A stretch of 64,000 nucleotides of DNA from the NCBI GenBank assembly GCA_021397835.1, contig JAJFZO010000263.1:744501-808500 (forward strand), written 5' to 3'. Under the pieces are notes generated by a model. That model saw only the letters and a list, made by a program, of their open reading frames with translations. It did not search any database and was not told where the DNA came from. Positions 34,744 to 46,001 of the stretch are shown piece after piece; the stretch's first letter is position 1; each line of letters starts with the position of its first letter. The stretch comes from Moringa oleifera (lineage: Eukaryota; Streptophyta; Magnoliopsida; Brassicales; Moringaceae). Both the position numbers and the translations under genes were made by a program.

Positions 34744-35214
34744 TCGCGAGTTAATGACTCATGGTTACTATGAATTCCTTGTTGAAGACCAATAATTGCA
34801 ATGATCTATTCCCATCACGTTGAAATTTCAAAGATTATCCGGTCCTATCGGCCAAGGCTATAAACTCGTTGAATACATTAGTGTAGCGCACGTGTGGCCC
34901 AGAACATCTAAGGGCATCATAAACCTGTTATTGCCTTAAACTTCCTTGGCCTAAACAGCCATAGTCCCTCTAAGAAGCTGACCGTGGAGGGTCACCTCCA
35001 CGTAGCTAGTTAGCAGGTTGAGGTCTTATTTGTTAATGGAATTAACCAGACAAATCGCTCCACCAACTAAGAATAGCCATGCACCACCACCCGTAGAATC
35101 AAGAAAGAGCTATCCGTTTGTCAATCCTTACCATGTCTGGACCAAGTAAGTTTCCCCGTGTTGAGTCAAATTAAGCCGCAGGCTCCACTCCTGATGGTGC
35201 CCTTCCATCAATTT

Positions 35215-35258
<44 letters not shown>

Positions 35259-35973
35259 GACTTTGATTTCTCATAAGGTACCAGCGGAGTCCTAAAAGCA
35301 ACATCCACTAATCCCTGGTCGACATCATTTATGGTTGAGACTAGGACGGTATCTGACCCTTGGCAAATGTTTTTGTAGTTGTTCGTCTTTCATAATTCCA
35401 AGAATTTCACCTCTGACTATGAAATACGAATGTCCCCAACTATCCCTGTTAATCATTACTCCGATCCCGAAGGCCAACAGAATAGGATTGAAATCCTATG
35501 ATATTATCCCATGCTAATGTATTCAGAGCGTAGGCTTACTTTGAGCACTCTAATTTCTTCAAAGTAACAGCGCTGGAGGCATGACTCGGCCAATTAAGGC
35601 CAGGAGCACATCGCCGGCAATAGGGACGAGCCAACCGGTGCACACCGTAGGCGGACTGGCCGACCCATCCCAAGGTCTAACTAGGAGCTTTTTAATTGCA
35701 ACAACTTAAAGATATGCTATTGGAGCTAGAATTACCACGGCTGCTGGCACCAAACTTGCCCTCCAATGGATCCTCGTTAAGGGATTTAGATTGTACTGAT
35801 TCCAATTACCAGACCTGAAAAGCCCGGTATAATTATTTATTGTCACTACCTCCCTGTGTCAAGATTGGGTAATTTGCGCGCCTGCTGCCTTCCTTGGATG
35901 TGGTAGCCATTTCTCGGGCTCCCTCTCTGGAATCGAACCCTAATTACCTGTCATCTATCACCACTATAGTAGC
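34560..35973 (-). rRNA. 18S rRNA pseudogene, 3' portion, unit 4
   Basis: Equivalent to 7338-8802 but with a deletion of about 50 nt near 35357 (GGTATCTGA joined to CCCTTGGC). It ends at the mutated target duplication GTAGC at 35969-35973. Confidence 0.97.
35969..35973. repeat. target-site duplication (GTAGC), left flank, unit 4
   Basis: GTAGC with the last base changed. The right copy at 40462-40466 is GTAGG. Confidence 0.85.
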
Positions 35974-37171
35974 TGTCACACCGTTTGTTGCGGGATTAGT
36001 GCAACCTTAGTGTGATGGCGCTAAGTGCGTCCACCTAGCTAGCCCAACTTTCTAAGCCCACGCCAAGTGAAGAAGAAGAGACAATAATGTAAAAGAAAAG
36101 TAAGTAGACAGTATTACGAGAATTCTTTCTCAAACTTTATTCAAAATAAAGGAACTATTTACAAAAGAAGGGTCTCTCTCTAAGAGTACCCAAAGCCTCT
36201 AGCTACCCACACACTTGAGTTTGTATTACTCAATGTCTTTACAACTGAACCAAAGCCCCTTTTTATACTAGTTGAGAAGTGTCCTACTCAAACACTATCT
36301 CTTAGTTATCCTACGTCTTTCGGATAGGCCACCCAATCTTAATCACGAATCTTTTATCCCATCGAGGCTTATCTTCAAAGTGGAGATAGTATCCTTTTCC
36401 CACAAGGACTCTCCATGTGCCAAGGATCTTTGGATAACATCCTTTTTCTGCAAGGACTCTCCATGAGTCAAGGATATTTGGATAGCATCCTCTTCTCACA
36501 AGGACTCTCCATTTGGATAGCATCCTTCTCCTACAAGGACACTCCATGAGTCAAGGATATTTGCATAACATCCTTCTCCTGCAAGGACTCTCCTTGAGTC
36601 AAGGATCTCATCTCCTTTGAAGTCTTCTCCAAGCCTTCTTATCTGTTTTCAACCAGTTTGGATAGGCTTGAGGAGGTGATTTCCGTTCAGGACTCTTTTC
36701 GAGCCTTATCTCCCTTGGCTTTTAGGATAGACATCTCTTTTTTATCCTTCTATCGCCTTGATCCTCCTCTAGCCAATAGCCATATCCTTTCTTTATGGAA
36801 TATCTTCACTTGCTGGACTTTCCATCCATGCTAAGCTGGGTTCCCGAAATCTACTCTGTGTTCCCGTCACTGGACATATTTGCACCATTATGTGTTGGTG
36901 CTTGCTTGAGGCATCTCTGCCACTTTCCCCTTAAGTGAGCTTGTGGGTTTGTTTGTGTGCTTCATCCCTTGCTCCACAATGTTCCCAGCTCATGAGCGTA
37001 TCTCGCCACTGTAAGTATGAAACTCAATTTCTCACTAAGTCTCCGGCATTCGTTTCCATATCTAACTCATGCGTTTTTGCCTTGCTAGCGTGGCCCTCCA
37101 CACTTATAGTCCGGGCATGGAGCAAGACTCACCATGCCTATGCCTTGGCACTCAAATTCAAGGGTCTGACA
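35974..37171 (-). repeat. 3' LTR, unit-4 element (long subfamily)
   Basis: A 1198-bp LTR with TGTCACACC and GGTCTGACA ends, the long-subfamily diagnostics (GCCAAGTGAAGAAG) and an expanded minisatellite at about 36381-36605. Confidence 0.95.
36381..36605. repeat. 49-bp minisatellite in 3' LTR, unit 4
   Basis: Four to five diverged copies of the GGATAGCATCCTT and GGACTCTCCATGAGTC motif, parallel to 26744-26970. Confidence 0.9.
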
Positions 37172-37727
37172 AAACACCCCCACCAGAAAAGCTTGACACC
37201 CTCGTCGGCTTAGTTTTGTGGTACACCTTGATCTGGTCCTCGAATTGCCATAATGTGGTATCTTTTTCCACCTCACTGGTGCCTTTCCACTGCACTAAGT
37301 AATATGTCCTCGGATTCATCTTACTATAGCCCTTTGTTCGATGATCAAGGATTTTTTCTATCTCCTTGTCAAATTGAACTCGATTTACCGGTGGTGCATG
37401 CTTAGCCTGCTTGTGTCCGTGATCGGCATCTTCCTGAAACTTTTTAAGGAAGCTCGAGTGGAATGTTGGGTGCAACCTCAGATGTTGCGGTAGCTTTAAC
37501 CCATAAGCTACTACTCTAACTTTCTTCCCGATCATATGATCAACATTCCTCCTCGAAGGCAATGTCTTGGGGAATTCCGATGAAATCCTACTGTTGAATT
37601 CCCTCAACACTTCAGCACTCTCGTCAGGTACCTCCACTACCTGATCTATTTTTGCCTCGAATAGTGCTGCCAGCATCGTCACCTTAACCTTTTGTAGTTT
37701 TAATTTAAACCGCTTTGCAGACTGCAA
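37158..37727 (-). pseudogene. deletion-fused open frame: pre-RT region joined to integrase tail and chromodomain
   Basis: An uninterrupted 189-codon frame begins with the pre-RT segment (EVPDESAEVLREF, then RRNVDHMI). It passes through the deletion point and continues in frame with GKKVRVVAYGLKL, the integrase C-terminal HPTFHSSFLKKF motif and a chromodomain (YYLVQWKGTSEVEKD, LWQFEDQ). The chromodomain is slightly shortened compared with unit 2 (a loop of about four residues is missing). A TAG lies just upstream of the frame, separating it from the protease. No evidence shows that it is expressed. It is interesting because chromodomain coding survives in frame while all catalytic domains are gone. 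Confidence 0.85.
37172..37187 (-). other. polypurine tract, unit-4 element
   Basis: In element sense CTGGTGGGGGTGTTTT directly precedes the 3' LTR. Confidence 0.72.
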
Positions 37728-37733
37728 CCTGAT

Positions 37734-38237
37734 CTACTTCTTATTTACCAAAAGCTCCCTTATTGCTTTAGTTTTGATTAGGCTCGAGGCTCGCTCATTA
37801 GCCACGAGTAATCCACCTAAGTGGGGCATCACCAATGCCTTGGCTTGTTTGAAGAATTCTAGACCCACGATAACATCGAAGTCATCTAACTGAGTTATCA
37901 TGAAGTTGGACTTACCTTTCCATTCGCCTACTTTAAGGGTCGTAGTGGCAGCTCCGCATACTGCCTTTGCCTCAGCATTCGCTACTTTGAACTTTTCCAA
38001 GGGTGGAGAAAGCTTAAGCCCAAGCTTTCCCCCTTCTCTTTCCGTGATGAAATTGTTGGTAGCTCCCGTATCCAACATTGCCATTGCATCCTTCTCGTTT
38101 ACCTTCACCAGGACATAGATCAACCCTTTCTGCAAGTTCTTGGGTGTGATCGCATTCAGCAATTGGATTGGGTTCGCCCGAGTTATGGCATTCCCTTCCT
38201 CTTCTTCGGGGGAATCCTCTGTTGCTATGAACGCCAC
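37734..38237 (-). pseudogene. aspartic protease region, active-site motif intact
   Basis: A 167-codon frame containing AMLDTGATNNFIT (Asp-Thr-Gly at about 38062-38076) and VIVGLEFFKQAKA. It is better kept than the unit-2 copy, whose triad is changed. It ends at a TAG where unit 2 still reads through. Gag upstream is frameshifted, so a functional polyprotein is not expected. Confidence 0.88.
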
Positions 38238-39199
38238 TAACTTCTTCTTGCATGGACAGTCGCGTGCTCTGTGTGGCCCATTACATAAGAAGCAACCCCT
38301 TGGTCCACATTCTTTCCCTTACCCTTCAAAGGGGATGAGCTCCGAGCCTTGCTTGACTTGGCATTCTTCTTTTTCTTGCCCTTGCCATTGGGCTTTTTCA
38401 TCTCCTTTCGAACCTCCCCTTGTTTCTCACCTTTTTCGGAAGCATCACCTACATACTTGAAATCCACCAAGCTATCTACCACGAAAAATGCTGAGGGCAA
38501 GTCTTTGACACCTTGCCGCCTCAGTTCTGCTTGAGCCCACGGCTGCAAGCCTGATAGAAAGTTAAACAACCTATCCTCCTCCGACATGTTTTTTATGTCT
38601 AACATCAGGGAACTGAACTCCTTCACAAAGTAGGGCACTGAGCTTCTCTGCTTCAAGCACTTTAGTTGTTCCCTAGCCATGAACGAAGTGTTACATGGCA
38701 GGAATTGCTCCTTCAATTCTTTTTTATGTGGCTCCCACGAATTAATGCTAGGTCTTACTATGATAGCATCATCCTGCATACGGGTGTGCCATCACAAGCT
38801 AGCATCACCAGATAAGTACATGGATGTGATCATTACCTGGTCGTTTACAAGCACTCGAGCAGCTTTGAAATATTGCTCCATATCCCACAAGAAGTTCTCC
38901 AACTCCTTAGTGTTCCTCTCTCCAGAGAACGGCTTTGGTTTTGGCACCTTCAGCTTAGCCACAGTAGAGTCTACTCCTACTGTTGATGTATGGGCAGCCC
39001 ATTTCAGCAACATGACCTTGGTCTCAACGCTCCTTACAGTCTCCTTGAGGTTTTTGATGTCATTTACCATCGAGGATTGTCGCTGGGCAATTATCTCCAT
39101 CAACTCTACCAATGTGCATGCCGACCCCTCCGACGATGCACCAATGATCTTTTCCAACCAAGCGACATGCTCTCGCATTGACTCACTCCCTTCTGGCAT
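38237..39199 (-). pseudogene. gag remnant with in-frame stop and knuckle frameshift
   Basis: The N-terminal part (38792-39199) starts MPEGSESMREHV with the coiled-coil-like stretch. It is stopped by a TGA at 38792-38794, at a point where the unit-2 copy has Trp. The following segment (38237-38779) keeps capsid and basic regions, but the frame shifts just at the zinc knuckle (near 38280-38300), so the CCHC residues are lost from that frame. The two copies were therefore inactivated by different mutations. Confidence 0.9.
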
Positions 39200-39253
39200 G
39201 GGGTCTTGGCAGCGACAAGATCAACCACAATTTTAAGAAAGTGGTGATCGAAA

Positions 39254-39272
39254 CCGCGCTCTAATACCAAAC
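39254..39272 (-). other. primer binding site, tRNA-iMet type, unit-4 element
   Basis: In element sense TTTGGTATTAGAGCGCGG follows the LTR. TGGTATTAGAGC has one mismatch to the typical TGGTATCAGAGC. It is better kept than in unit 2. Confidence 0.85.
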
Positions 39273-40461
39273 TGTCACACCGTCTGTTGCGGGATCAGTG
39301 TAACCTTAGTGTGATGGCGCTAAGTGTGTCTACCTAGCAAGCCCAACTTTCTAAGCCCACGCCAAGCGAAGAAGAAAAGACAACAATGTGAAAGCAAAGT
39401 AAGGAGACAGTATTATGAGAACTCTTTCTCAAACTTTATTCAAAATAAAAGAACTATTTACAAAAAAAGGGTCTCTCTCTAAGAGTACCCAAAGCCTCTA
39501 GCTACCCACACACTTGAGTTTGTATTACTCAATGTCTTCATAACTAAACCCAAGCCCCCTTTTTATACTAGTGGAGGAGTGTTCTACTCAAACACTCTCT
39601 CTTAGTTACCCCACGTCTTTCGAATAAGCCACTCAATCTTGATCACGAATCTTTTATCCCATTGAGGCTTATCTTTAAAGTTTAGATAGCATCCTTTTCC
39701 CGCAAGGACTCTCCATTAGTTAAGGATCTTCGGATAGCATCCTTCTCCTGCCACGAGTCAAGGATATTTGGATAGCATCCTCTACCTGCAAGGACTCTTC
39801 ATTTGAATAGCATCCTTCTTCTACAAGGACTCTCCATGAGTCAAGGATATTTGGATAGCATCCTTCTCCTGCAAGGACTCTCCTTGAGTCAAGGATCTCA
39901 TCTCCTTTGAAGTATTCTCCAAGCCTTCTTATCCGTTTTTAACCGGTTTGGATAGGCTTGAGGAGGTGGTTTCCGTTTAGGACTCTTTTTGAGCCTTATC
40001 TCCCTTGGCTTTCGGGATAGACATCTCTTTCTTATCCTTCTATTGCTTTCATCCTCCTCTAGCCAATAGCCATATCCTTTCTTTGTGGAATATCTTCACT
40101 TGCTAGACTTTCTATCCATACTAAGTTGGGTTCTCGAAATCTGCCCTGTGTTCCCGTCATTGGTCATATTCACACAACTATGTGTTGGTGCTTGCTTGAG
40201 GCATCTCTGCCGCTTTCCCTTTAAGTGGGCTTGCAGGTCTGGTTGTGTTCTTCATCCCTCGCTCCACAATGTTTCTAGCTTATGAGCATATCTCACCACT
40301 GTGAGTATGAAACTCGATTTCTCGCCAAGTCTCCTGCATTCGTTTCCATATCTAACTCATGCATTTTTGCCTTGCTGCATGGCCCTCCACACTTATAGGT
40401 ATGGGCATGAAGCAAGACTCACCATGCCTATGCCTTGGCACTTAGATTCAAGGGTTTGACA
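39273..40461 (-). repeat. 5' LTR, unit-4 element (long subfamily)
   Basis: A 1189-bp LTR, partner of 35974-37171, with the expanded minisatellite at about 39681-39905. It ends in GGTTTGACA, followed by GTAGG and 18S. Confidence 0.95.
39681..39905. repeat. 49-bp minisatellite in 5' LTR, unit 4
   Basis: Four to five copies, one of them shortened, as in the other long-subfamily LTRs. Confidence 0.9.
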
Positions 40462-40466
40462 GTAGG
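40462..40466. repeat. target-site duplication GTAGG, right flank, unit 4
   Basis: Partner of 35969-35973. It directly follows the terminal CA of the 5' LTR. Confidence 0.88.
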
Positions 40467-40807
40467 CAACTATCTTACCATCGAAAGTTGATAAGGCAGA
40501 AATTTGAATGATGCATCTTTGGCACGATGTCTTTGCGATCCGTGGAGTTATCATGAATCATTAGAGCAACGGGCAAACTCTGCATCAACCTTTTATCTAA
40601 TAAATGCGCCCCTTTCAACAGTCGAGGTTTGTTGCACATATTAGCTCTAGAATTACTATGGTTATCCGAGTAGTAGGTACTATCAAACAAACTATAACTA
40701 ATTTAATGAGCCATTCGCAGTTTCACAGTCTGAATTAGTTCATACTTACACATGCATGGCTTAATCTTTGAGACAAGCATATGACTACTGGCAGGATCAA
40801 CCAGGTA
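40462..40807 (-). rRNA. 18S rRNA pseudogene, 5' portion (nt 1-346), unit 4
   Basis: 346 nt equivalent to 993-1338 and 15389-15734. Its 5' terminus (plus strand GGATCAACCAGGTA) is unchanged. Confidence 0.97.
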
Positions 40808-42045
40808 GCATCCTTCGAGACACCGCGCCAACTAGGACCATAGCATGCCACAAGGCTTGCTGAGGACAAAGCTGTCACAGTCATCGTTCAACATCGATGG
40901 GACGTGGGATAAATGCTTTCGCTTGGATAGGTAGAGGCCGAGGCCACTCTTGTTGCAACACTTTTCGCACCCGAGAGGACGACCGAGCACTTGTGTGCCA
41001 AAGCAGCTGCATGCCGAAGCAAGCCGCGCTTAGAGCACGAGGCCCGGCTTAGGTTTCCACCGATGCCCGCAAGGGACATGGTGTAAAGACAATCGACTCG
41101 AATCATCGAATTCTTTTTATGAAGGCATGTAACACAAGGTCCCGATGTCACCCACGAAAAGCCAATGTATGGCTCAGGGTTGAGCTTGAAGCGATGTACT
41201 AGCCGATAGTTCGATGTAGGAGAAAAGAGCTTGCCAACGCACACTACTAGATCACCACTCACATGCCGCACGTACAAATGTGCAGCAACAGCACCAAACG
41301 AGTTGCAAGCCAAAGAGCGAAAGGCCCATCGATCATGCAGGTCGTCGAGTGCCGTTGCACCCAAGCCGCTAAGCAAGAAATTGTTTCGACAGCGATGGAT
41401 AATTCTTCGATGGCAAGGGACCATCGATGAGGCCTTGGCAATAGGGGTGTCACGTGGTGCCCAGGCTCGCCATGTGGCTCGCTCGATGCTAACGGCCGAC
41501 GATCGTGTCGTCGATCGTGCTGCGCAACGGGTCCCTCTCGACAAGCTTCAGCATCAAGATCCAACCCCGTGTCCATTGTCTTGAGGGCCTATAACGAAGC
41601 ACTATGCATGCTCGAAATCCGTACAGTGATTTAGCCCTCACGTAGAATGCATCATCGTTAGCTTCGCCGCCCACACCGTTGAGCTTGTCTAGCCACATCC
41701 CAGCTCATTATCGCACGATTTAGAAGATTTCGTTTCCCATGTTTTTTCCACCGATGAGGCCTTGGCAGCATGGATGTCACGCCGTGCCCAGGCTGGTCAT
41801 GTGGCTCGCTCGATGCTAACGGCCGACAATCGTGTCATCGATCATGCTGAGCAATGAGTCTGCCTAGGCAAGCCTGAGTGTCAGGATCCAACCCCACGTT
41901 GACTGCCTCGAGGGCCTGTGATGAAGCACTCCACATGCTCAAAATTCCCCCCAGCGATTTGGCCCTCGCATAGCATGCATCATCGTTAGCTTCGCCACCC
42001 ACACCGTCGTGCTTATCTAGCCACATCCCAGCTCATTATCCTCAT
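40808..42045 (-). other. 5' ETS / IGS with 325-bp tandem duplication, unit 4
   Basis: Homologous to 1339-2619 and 15735-16974. GATGAGGCCTTGGCA-type starts at 41427 and 41752 give the 325-bp spacing. The AT-rich block found in units 1, 2 and 5 is deleted: CTCATTATC is joined to CTCATGAACTACATG near 42040. Confidence 0.8.
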
Positions 42046-42329
42046 GAACTACATGATTCATTTGAGTCATTTCGGGACAAATTCTGTGATAAAAAGACTG
42101 TCAATTCACACCAATTTCTCAACTGGGCATTGCGGCCAGCAGGTTGGGGCAGCTGTGGCTCTGCCTGGCCCAGGGTGCATGTTGGCTGCCCTGTCCAGCG
42201 CAGCTCCAGCCACCCCATGGCTGCCCTCAGAGTCCATCACAGCCAGGGGACATGGCAAAGCCCAGCTTGCCCAAGAATTCAATGCCCATAGCACGTGACG
42301 AGCTTCACAGCATGCTCGCGACTGGCTCC
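42046..42329. other. unique spacer before subrepeats, unit 4
   Basis: Counterpart of 2786-3109 without the AT-rich block. No gene seen. Confidence 0.7.
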
Positions 42330-42833
42330 CGTGGGGCGCCCCTAGCAAGGCTGGCACCGTGCCAGCTGGGGACTGCTGTGGCACCCCTGGCTCGCATGCT
42401 GGGCACCATGTCAAAGGGCAGGGATGAGGGGGCTAGCGCACAATAGGCCCCAGTGGCTTGGCTGGCGCGCCCACCGCAGCCGCACGTTGGGCATACAATC
42501 CATGCCCGTGGCCTGGTTGGCACGCCCACCACTATCACACGCTGGGCAAGCAGCCCACGCTATGCCTACTGGGGGATGCCAAGGCATGCCTGCCATGTCC
42601 AGGGTCCGTGTGATGCGGCTCCCCTGGCTCGCTCGCTGGGCACTATGTCGAGGGTCAGGCACGAGGGGGTTGGCAAGCGATGGGCGCCCGTGGCCTGGCT
42701 GGTGCGCCCACCGCTGCCGTATGCTGGGCAAGCTGCCCATGCCGTGCCTGCTGGGGGATGCCGTGGCATGCCTCCCGTGCCTAGTGTCTGTGCGATGCGG
42801 CTCCCTTAGCTCGCTTACTAGGCAGTACTTTAC
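42330..42833. repeat. IGS subrepeat array 4 (about 3 monomers, shortest)
   Basis: A truncated first monomer and about two further monomers of the 182-bp family, ending at GGCAGTACTTTACC. Confidence 0.93.
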
Positions 42834-43022
42834 CGAGGGACAGCATCGAGGGACAAGTTTCTGTTAGATATATTCATTTTTTATTGGAGTAACTCTTGGT
42901 TCCCTAATGGTCCCTGATATGTTTCTAAGTGTTTTTCCCTTGTGTTTCTCATTCTCTACAAGCCCAAAGGGCTTACTTCTTTTTCTAAGTCACTATCTTG
43001 AGGGACGATTTCAGACCTCGGA

Positions 43023-43023
<1 letters not shown>
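42834..43023 (-). other. 3' ETS remnant, unit 5
   Basis: Starts with TACTTTACC as in the other spacers and breaks at GACCTCGGAGC (about 43013-43023), where it joins internal 25S sequence. Confidence 0.65.
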
Positions 43024-43071
<48 letters not shown>

Positions 43072-44908
43072 CTTACTCCCATCGTTTACCCGTGCTTGGT
43101 TGAATTTCTTCACTTTGACATTCAGAGCACTAGGCAGAAATCACATTACATGAGCATCCGCAGGGACCATCGTAATGCTTTGTTTTAATTAAATAGTCAG
43201 ATTCCCCTTGTCCGTACCAGTTCTGAGTTGGTTGTTCGACGCTCGAGGAAGGCCCCCGAAGGAACCATTCCCAGTCCATCCGCCGGCCAACACGCGGCAA
43301 CCCGCTCTCGCCGTGGGACATATCGAGCAGTCCACAGAGAGCCGACGAGTTCGAGTCTGGGACCCCCGTGCTTAGCCCTCAGAGCCAATCCTTTTCTCGA
43401 GGTTACGGATCCATTTTGCCGACTTCTCTTGCCTACATTATTCCATCGACCAGAGGCTGTTCACCTTGGAGACTTGATGCGGTTATGAGTATGACTGGGT
43501 ATGGGAGGCACTCGATCCTTTGAAATTTCAAGGGCTGCCGGGAGCGCATCGAACACCACGCGACGTGCGGTGCTCTTCCAGCCGCTGGACCCTACCTTCG
43601 ACTGAGCCATTTCCAGTGTGGGTAGGTTGTTAAATGGAAAAGATAACTCTTTCTGGGGTCCCCATCGACGTCTTTGGACTCCCTAACATTACCGTCAGCC
43701 GCCACGTCCCCGTTCCAAAATTTTAACTGGATCCTCTTTTGAAGCTCACGCCGAGGCGCTATCCAACGAGCTTCGCCCGTCTCTTAGGATTCACTAACCT
43801 ATGGGCAAGTGCTGTTCACATGGAACCTTTCCCTTCTTCGACCTTCAAAGTTCTCATTTGAATATTTGTTACTACCACCAAAATCTGCACCGATGGTCGC
43901 TCTGCCCGAGCTTACATCCCTGGTTTTACGGCGACCACCGTGCCCTCCTACTCATTGGGGCTTGATCCTTGCCCCAACGACCGGGTATAGGTCGCGCGCT
44001 TTAGCGCCATCCATTTTCGAGGCTAGTTGATTCGGCACGTGAGTTATTACACACTCCTTAGCAAATTTCGACTTCCATGGCCATCGTCCTGCTATTTTAA
44101 TCGACCAACACCCTTTGTGGGTTCTAAGTTAGTGCGTAGTTGGGCATCGTAACCAGCTTTCGATTCATCCCGCATCGCCAGTTTTGCTTACCAAAAATGG
44201 CCCACTTGGAGCTCTCGATTATGTGGGACAGCTTAACGAAGCAACCGCCTCGTACTACTTATTTAAATTTTGAGAATAAGTCGAGGGCATTGCGCCTCCG
44301 ATACCTCCAATCATTGGCTTTTCCTGATAGATCTCGCATCTGAGCTCTAGCTATCTTGAGGGATTTCTATGTGAACCAGCTACTAGATGGTTCGATTAGT
44401 CTTTCGCCCCTATACTTAAGTCAGACGAACGATTTGCACATCAGTATCGCTGCAGGCCTCCACTAGAGTTTCCTCTGGATTCGCCCTGCTCAAGCATAGT
44501 TCACCATCTTTCGGGTCCCGATAGGCATGCTCGCACTTTAACCCTTCTCAAAAGATCGAGATCAGTTGGCGGTGCACCCACGAGGGATCCCGCCAATAAG
44601 CTTCCTTGTGCCTTATGGGTTTACTTGCCCGTTGACTCGCACGCATGTCAGACTTCTTGGTCCGTGTTTTAAGACGGTTTGAATAGGGAGCCTAATGACC
44701 GACAACGGAAGAGCGTAAGTGCCGAAGCACCACCGCGATGGCACGCGCTGCCAGCCATGATCTCGACGACAACGTCTCTGTGAGTTTATTAAAGGCTCAG
44801 GCTTGGGCCGTCGTCGCGATCCGCATCGGTCCATACCCCGAGTCAATCGACGAATCGGCTCGTGGCCATTCCACATCCGACCAAGGTGCATTGCTGGCCC
44901 CCATCCGT

Positions 44909-44963
<55 letters not shown>

Positions 44964-44991
44964 TTTTCCCTCGTGGTACTTGTCCATTATT

Positions 44992-45026
<35 letters not shown>

Positions 45027-45329
45027 TCCACCCTATTGGGGCTGCACTCCCAAACAACCTGACTCGTTGACAGCGCCTCGTGGTGCGACATGGTCTGAGG
45101 GAGACGGGACTCTCACCCTCTTTGGCGCCCCTTTCCAGGGGACTTGGTCCCCAATCCATCGCTGAGGATGCTTCTCCAGACTACAATTTAGGCACCAAGG
45201 GCACACGATTTTCAAGCTGGGCTTTTCCTAGTTTGCTCGTCGTTACTAGGGGAATCCTTGTTAGTTTCTTTTCCTTCGCTTATTGATATGCTTAAACTTA
45301 GCGGGTGGTCCCACTTGACCTGGGGTCGC
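43024..45329 (-). rRNA. 25S rRNA pseudogene, unit 5 (3' end deleted)
   Basis: A 2306-nt segment from internal 25S sequence (GTCACTAATTAGATGACG side) to the 25S 5' end at 45329 (GCGACCCCAGG). About 1.1 kb of the 25S 3' part is missing, including the sarcin-ricin side. Confidence 0.95.
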
Positions 45330-45559
45330 ATCTCGATCGATCGATCATTAGGTCCGTGAGCCGCGAGCGAGCAACATGTGCACGAGGGAGTACGAGGCCT
45401 TTTTTACCACCACCAAGCCGTGACGTGGCATCGCTGGAGGCTTTTTTTTAGGCCAACCGGGAGTCGAAGGCGCACAGGAGGCCAACATCTGCCCCACGAT
45501 GGTCCCTCCCCTCCCAAAAGGGATGCGGGGGGGAGGAGGGGTCGAGGGTGATGGTTCAC
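45330..45559 (-). other. ITS2, unit 5
   Basis: Homologous to 6691-6927 and 24401-24597, with a G run near 45527. Confidence 0.85.
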
Positions 45560-45688
45560 TGGATGGCTTTGGGTGCAACTTGTGTTCAAAGACTCAATGG
45601 TTCACTGGATTCTACAATTCACACCAAGTATCGTATTTCGTTACATTCTTCATTGATGCAAGAGCTGAGAAATCCATTGCCGAGAGTC
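45560..45688 (-). rRNA. 5.8S rRNA pseudogene, unit 5 (3' end missing)
   Basis: The 5' end (GACTCTCGG side at 45688) and core are present. About 28 nt of the 3' end are replaced by ITS2 sequence at the 45560 side. Confidence 0.9.
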
Positions 45689-45940
45689 ATTTTTGACATC
45701 GTTTAGGGACGACATGACTGCCAGCCGCACACCGAGATCAGAGCAACTAAGGCGTGCTTTTTCATTTGAGTTCCTTAGCGCATCCCATGCTATGGGTTTT
45801 GTTGTTGCGCACGACGATGGGCTTGGGTGCGAGCCCGTGCACCCTTGCAACGCGAGGCAGGACGAGGGGCTCATGAGCCCATCGCCCCGCCAGTGTGTTT
45901 ACAACGTGTTTGCAAATCGTTTCGTGGAGCAAATTTTTGA
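45689..45940 (-). other. ITS1, unit 5
   Basis: Full-length counterpart of 7085-7337. Confidence 0.85.
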
Positions 45941-45967
45941 CAACGATCCTTCCGTAGGTTCATCTAT

Positions 45968-46001
<34 letters not shown>

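Larger units (their letters stand above)
35974..40461 (-). mobile_element. Ty3/gypsy chromovirus in 18S, unit 4 (4.5 kb, pol-deleted)
   Basis: LTRs at 35974-37171 and 39273-40461 enclose 2.1 kb of internal sequence: gag, protease, the pre-RT region, and the integrase C-terminus with chromodomain. Relative to the unit-2 element about 2431 bp covering RT, RNase H and most of integrase are missing. The junction falls at CGATC (37529-37533), a 5-bp sequence present at both deletion ends in the unit-2 copy (10190-10194 and 12621-12625). It lies at the same 18S site and in the same orientation as the unit-2 element but belongs to the long-LTR subfamily. Confidence 0.95.
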
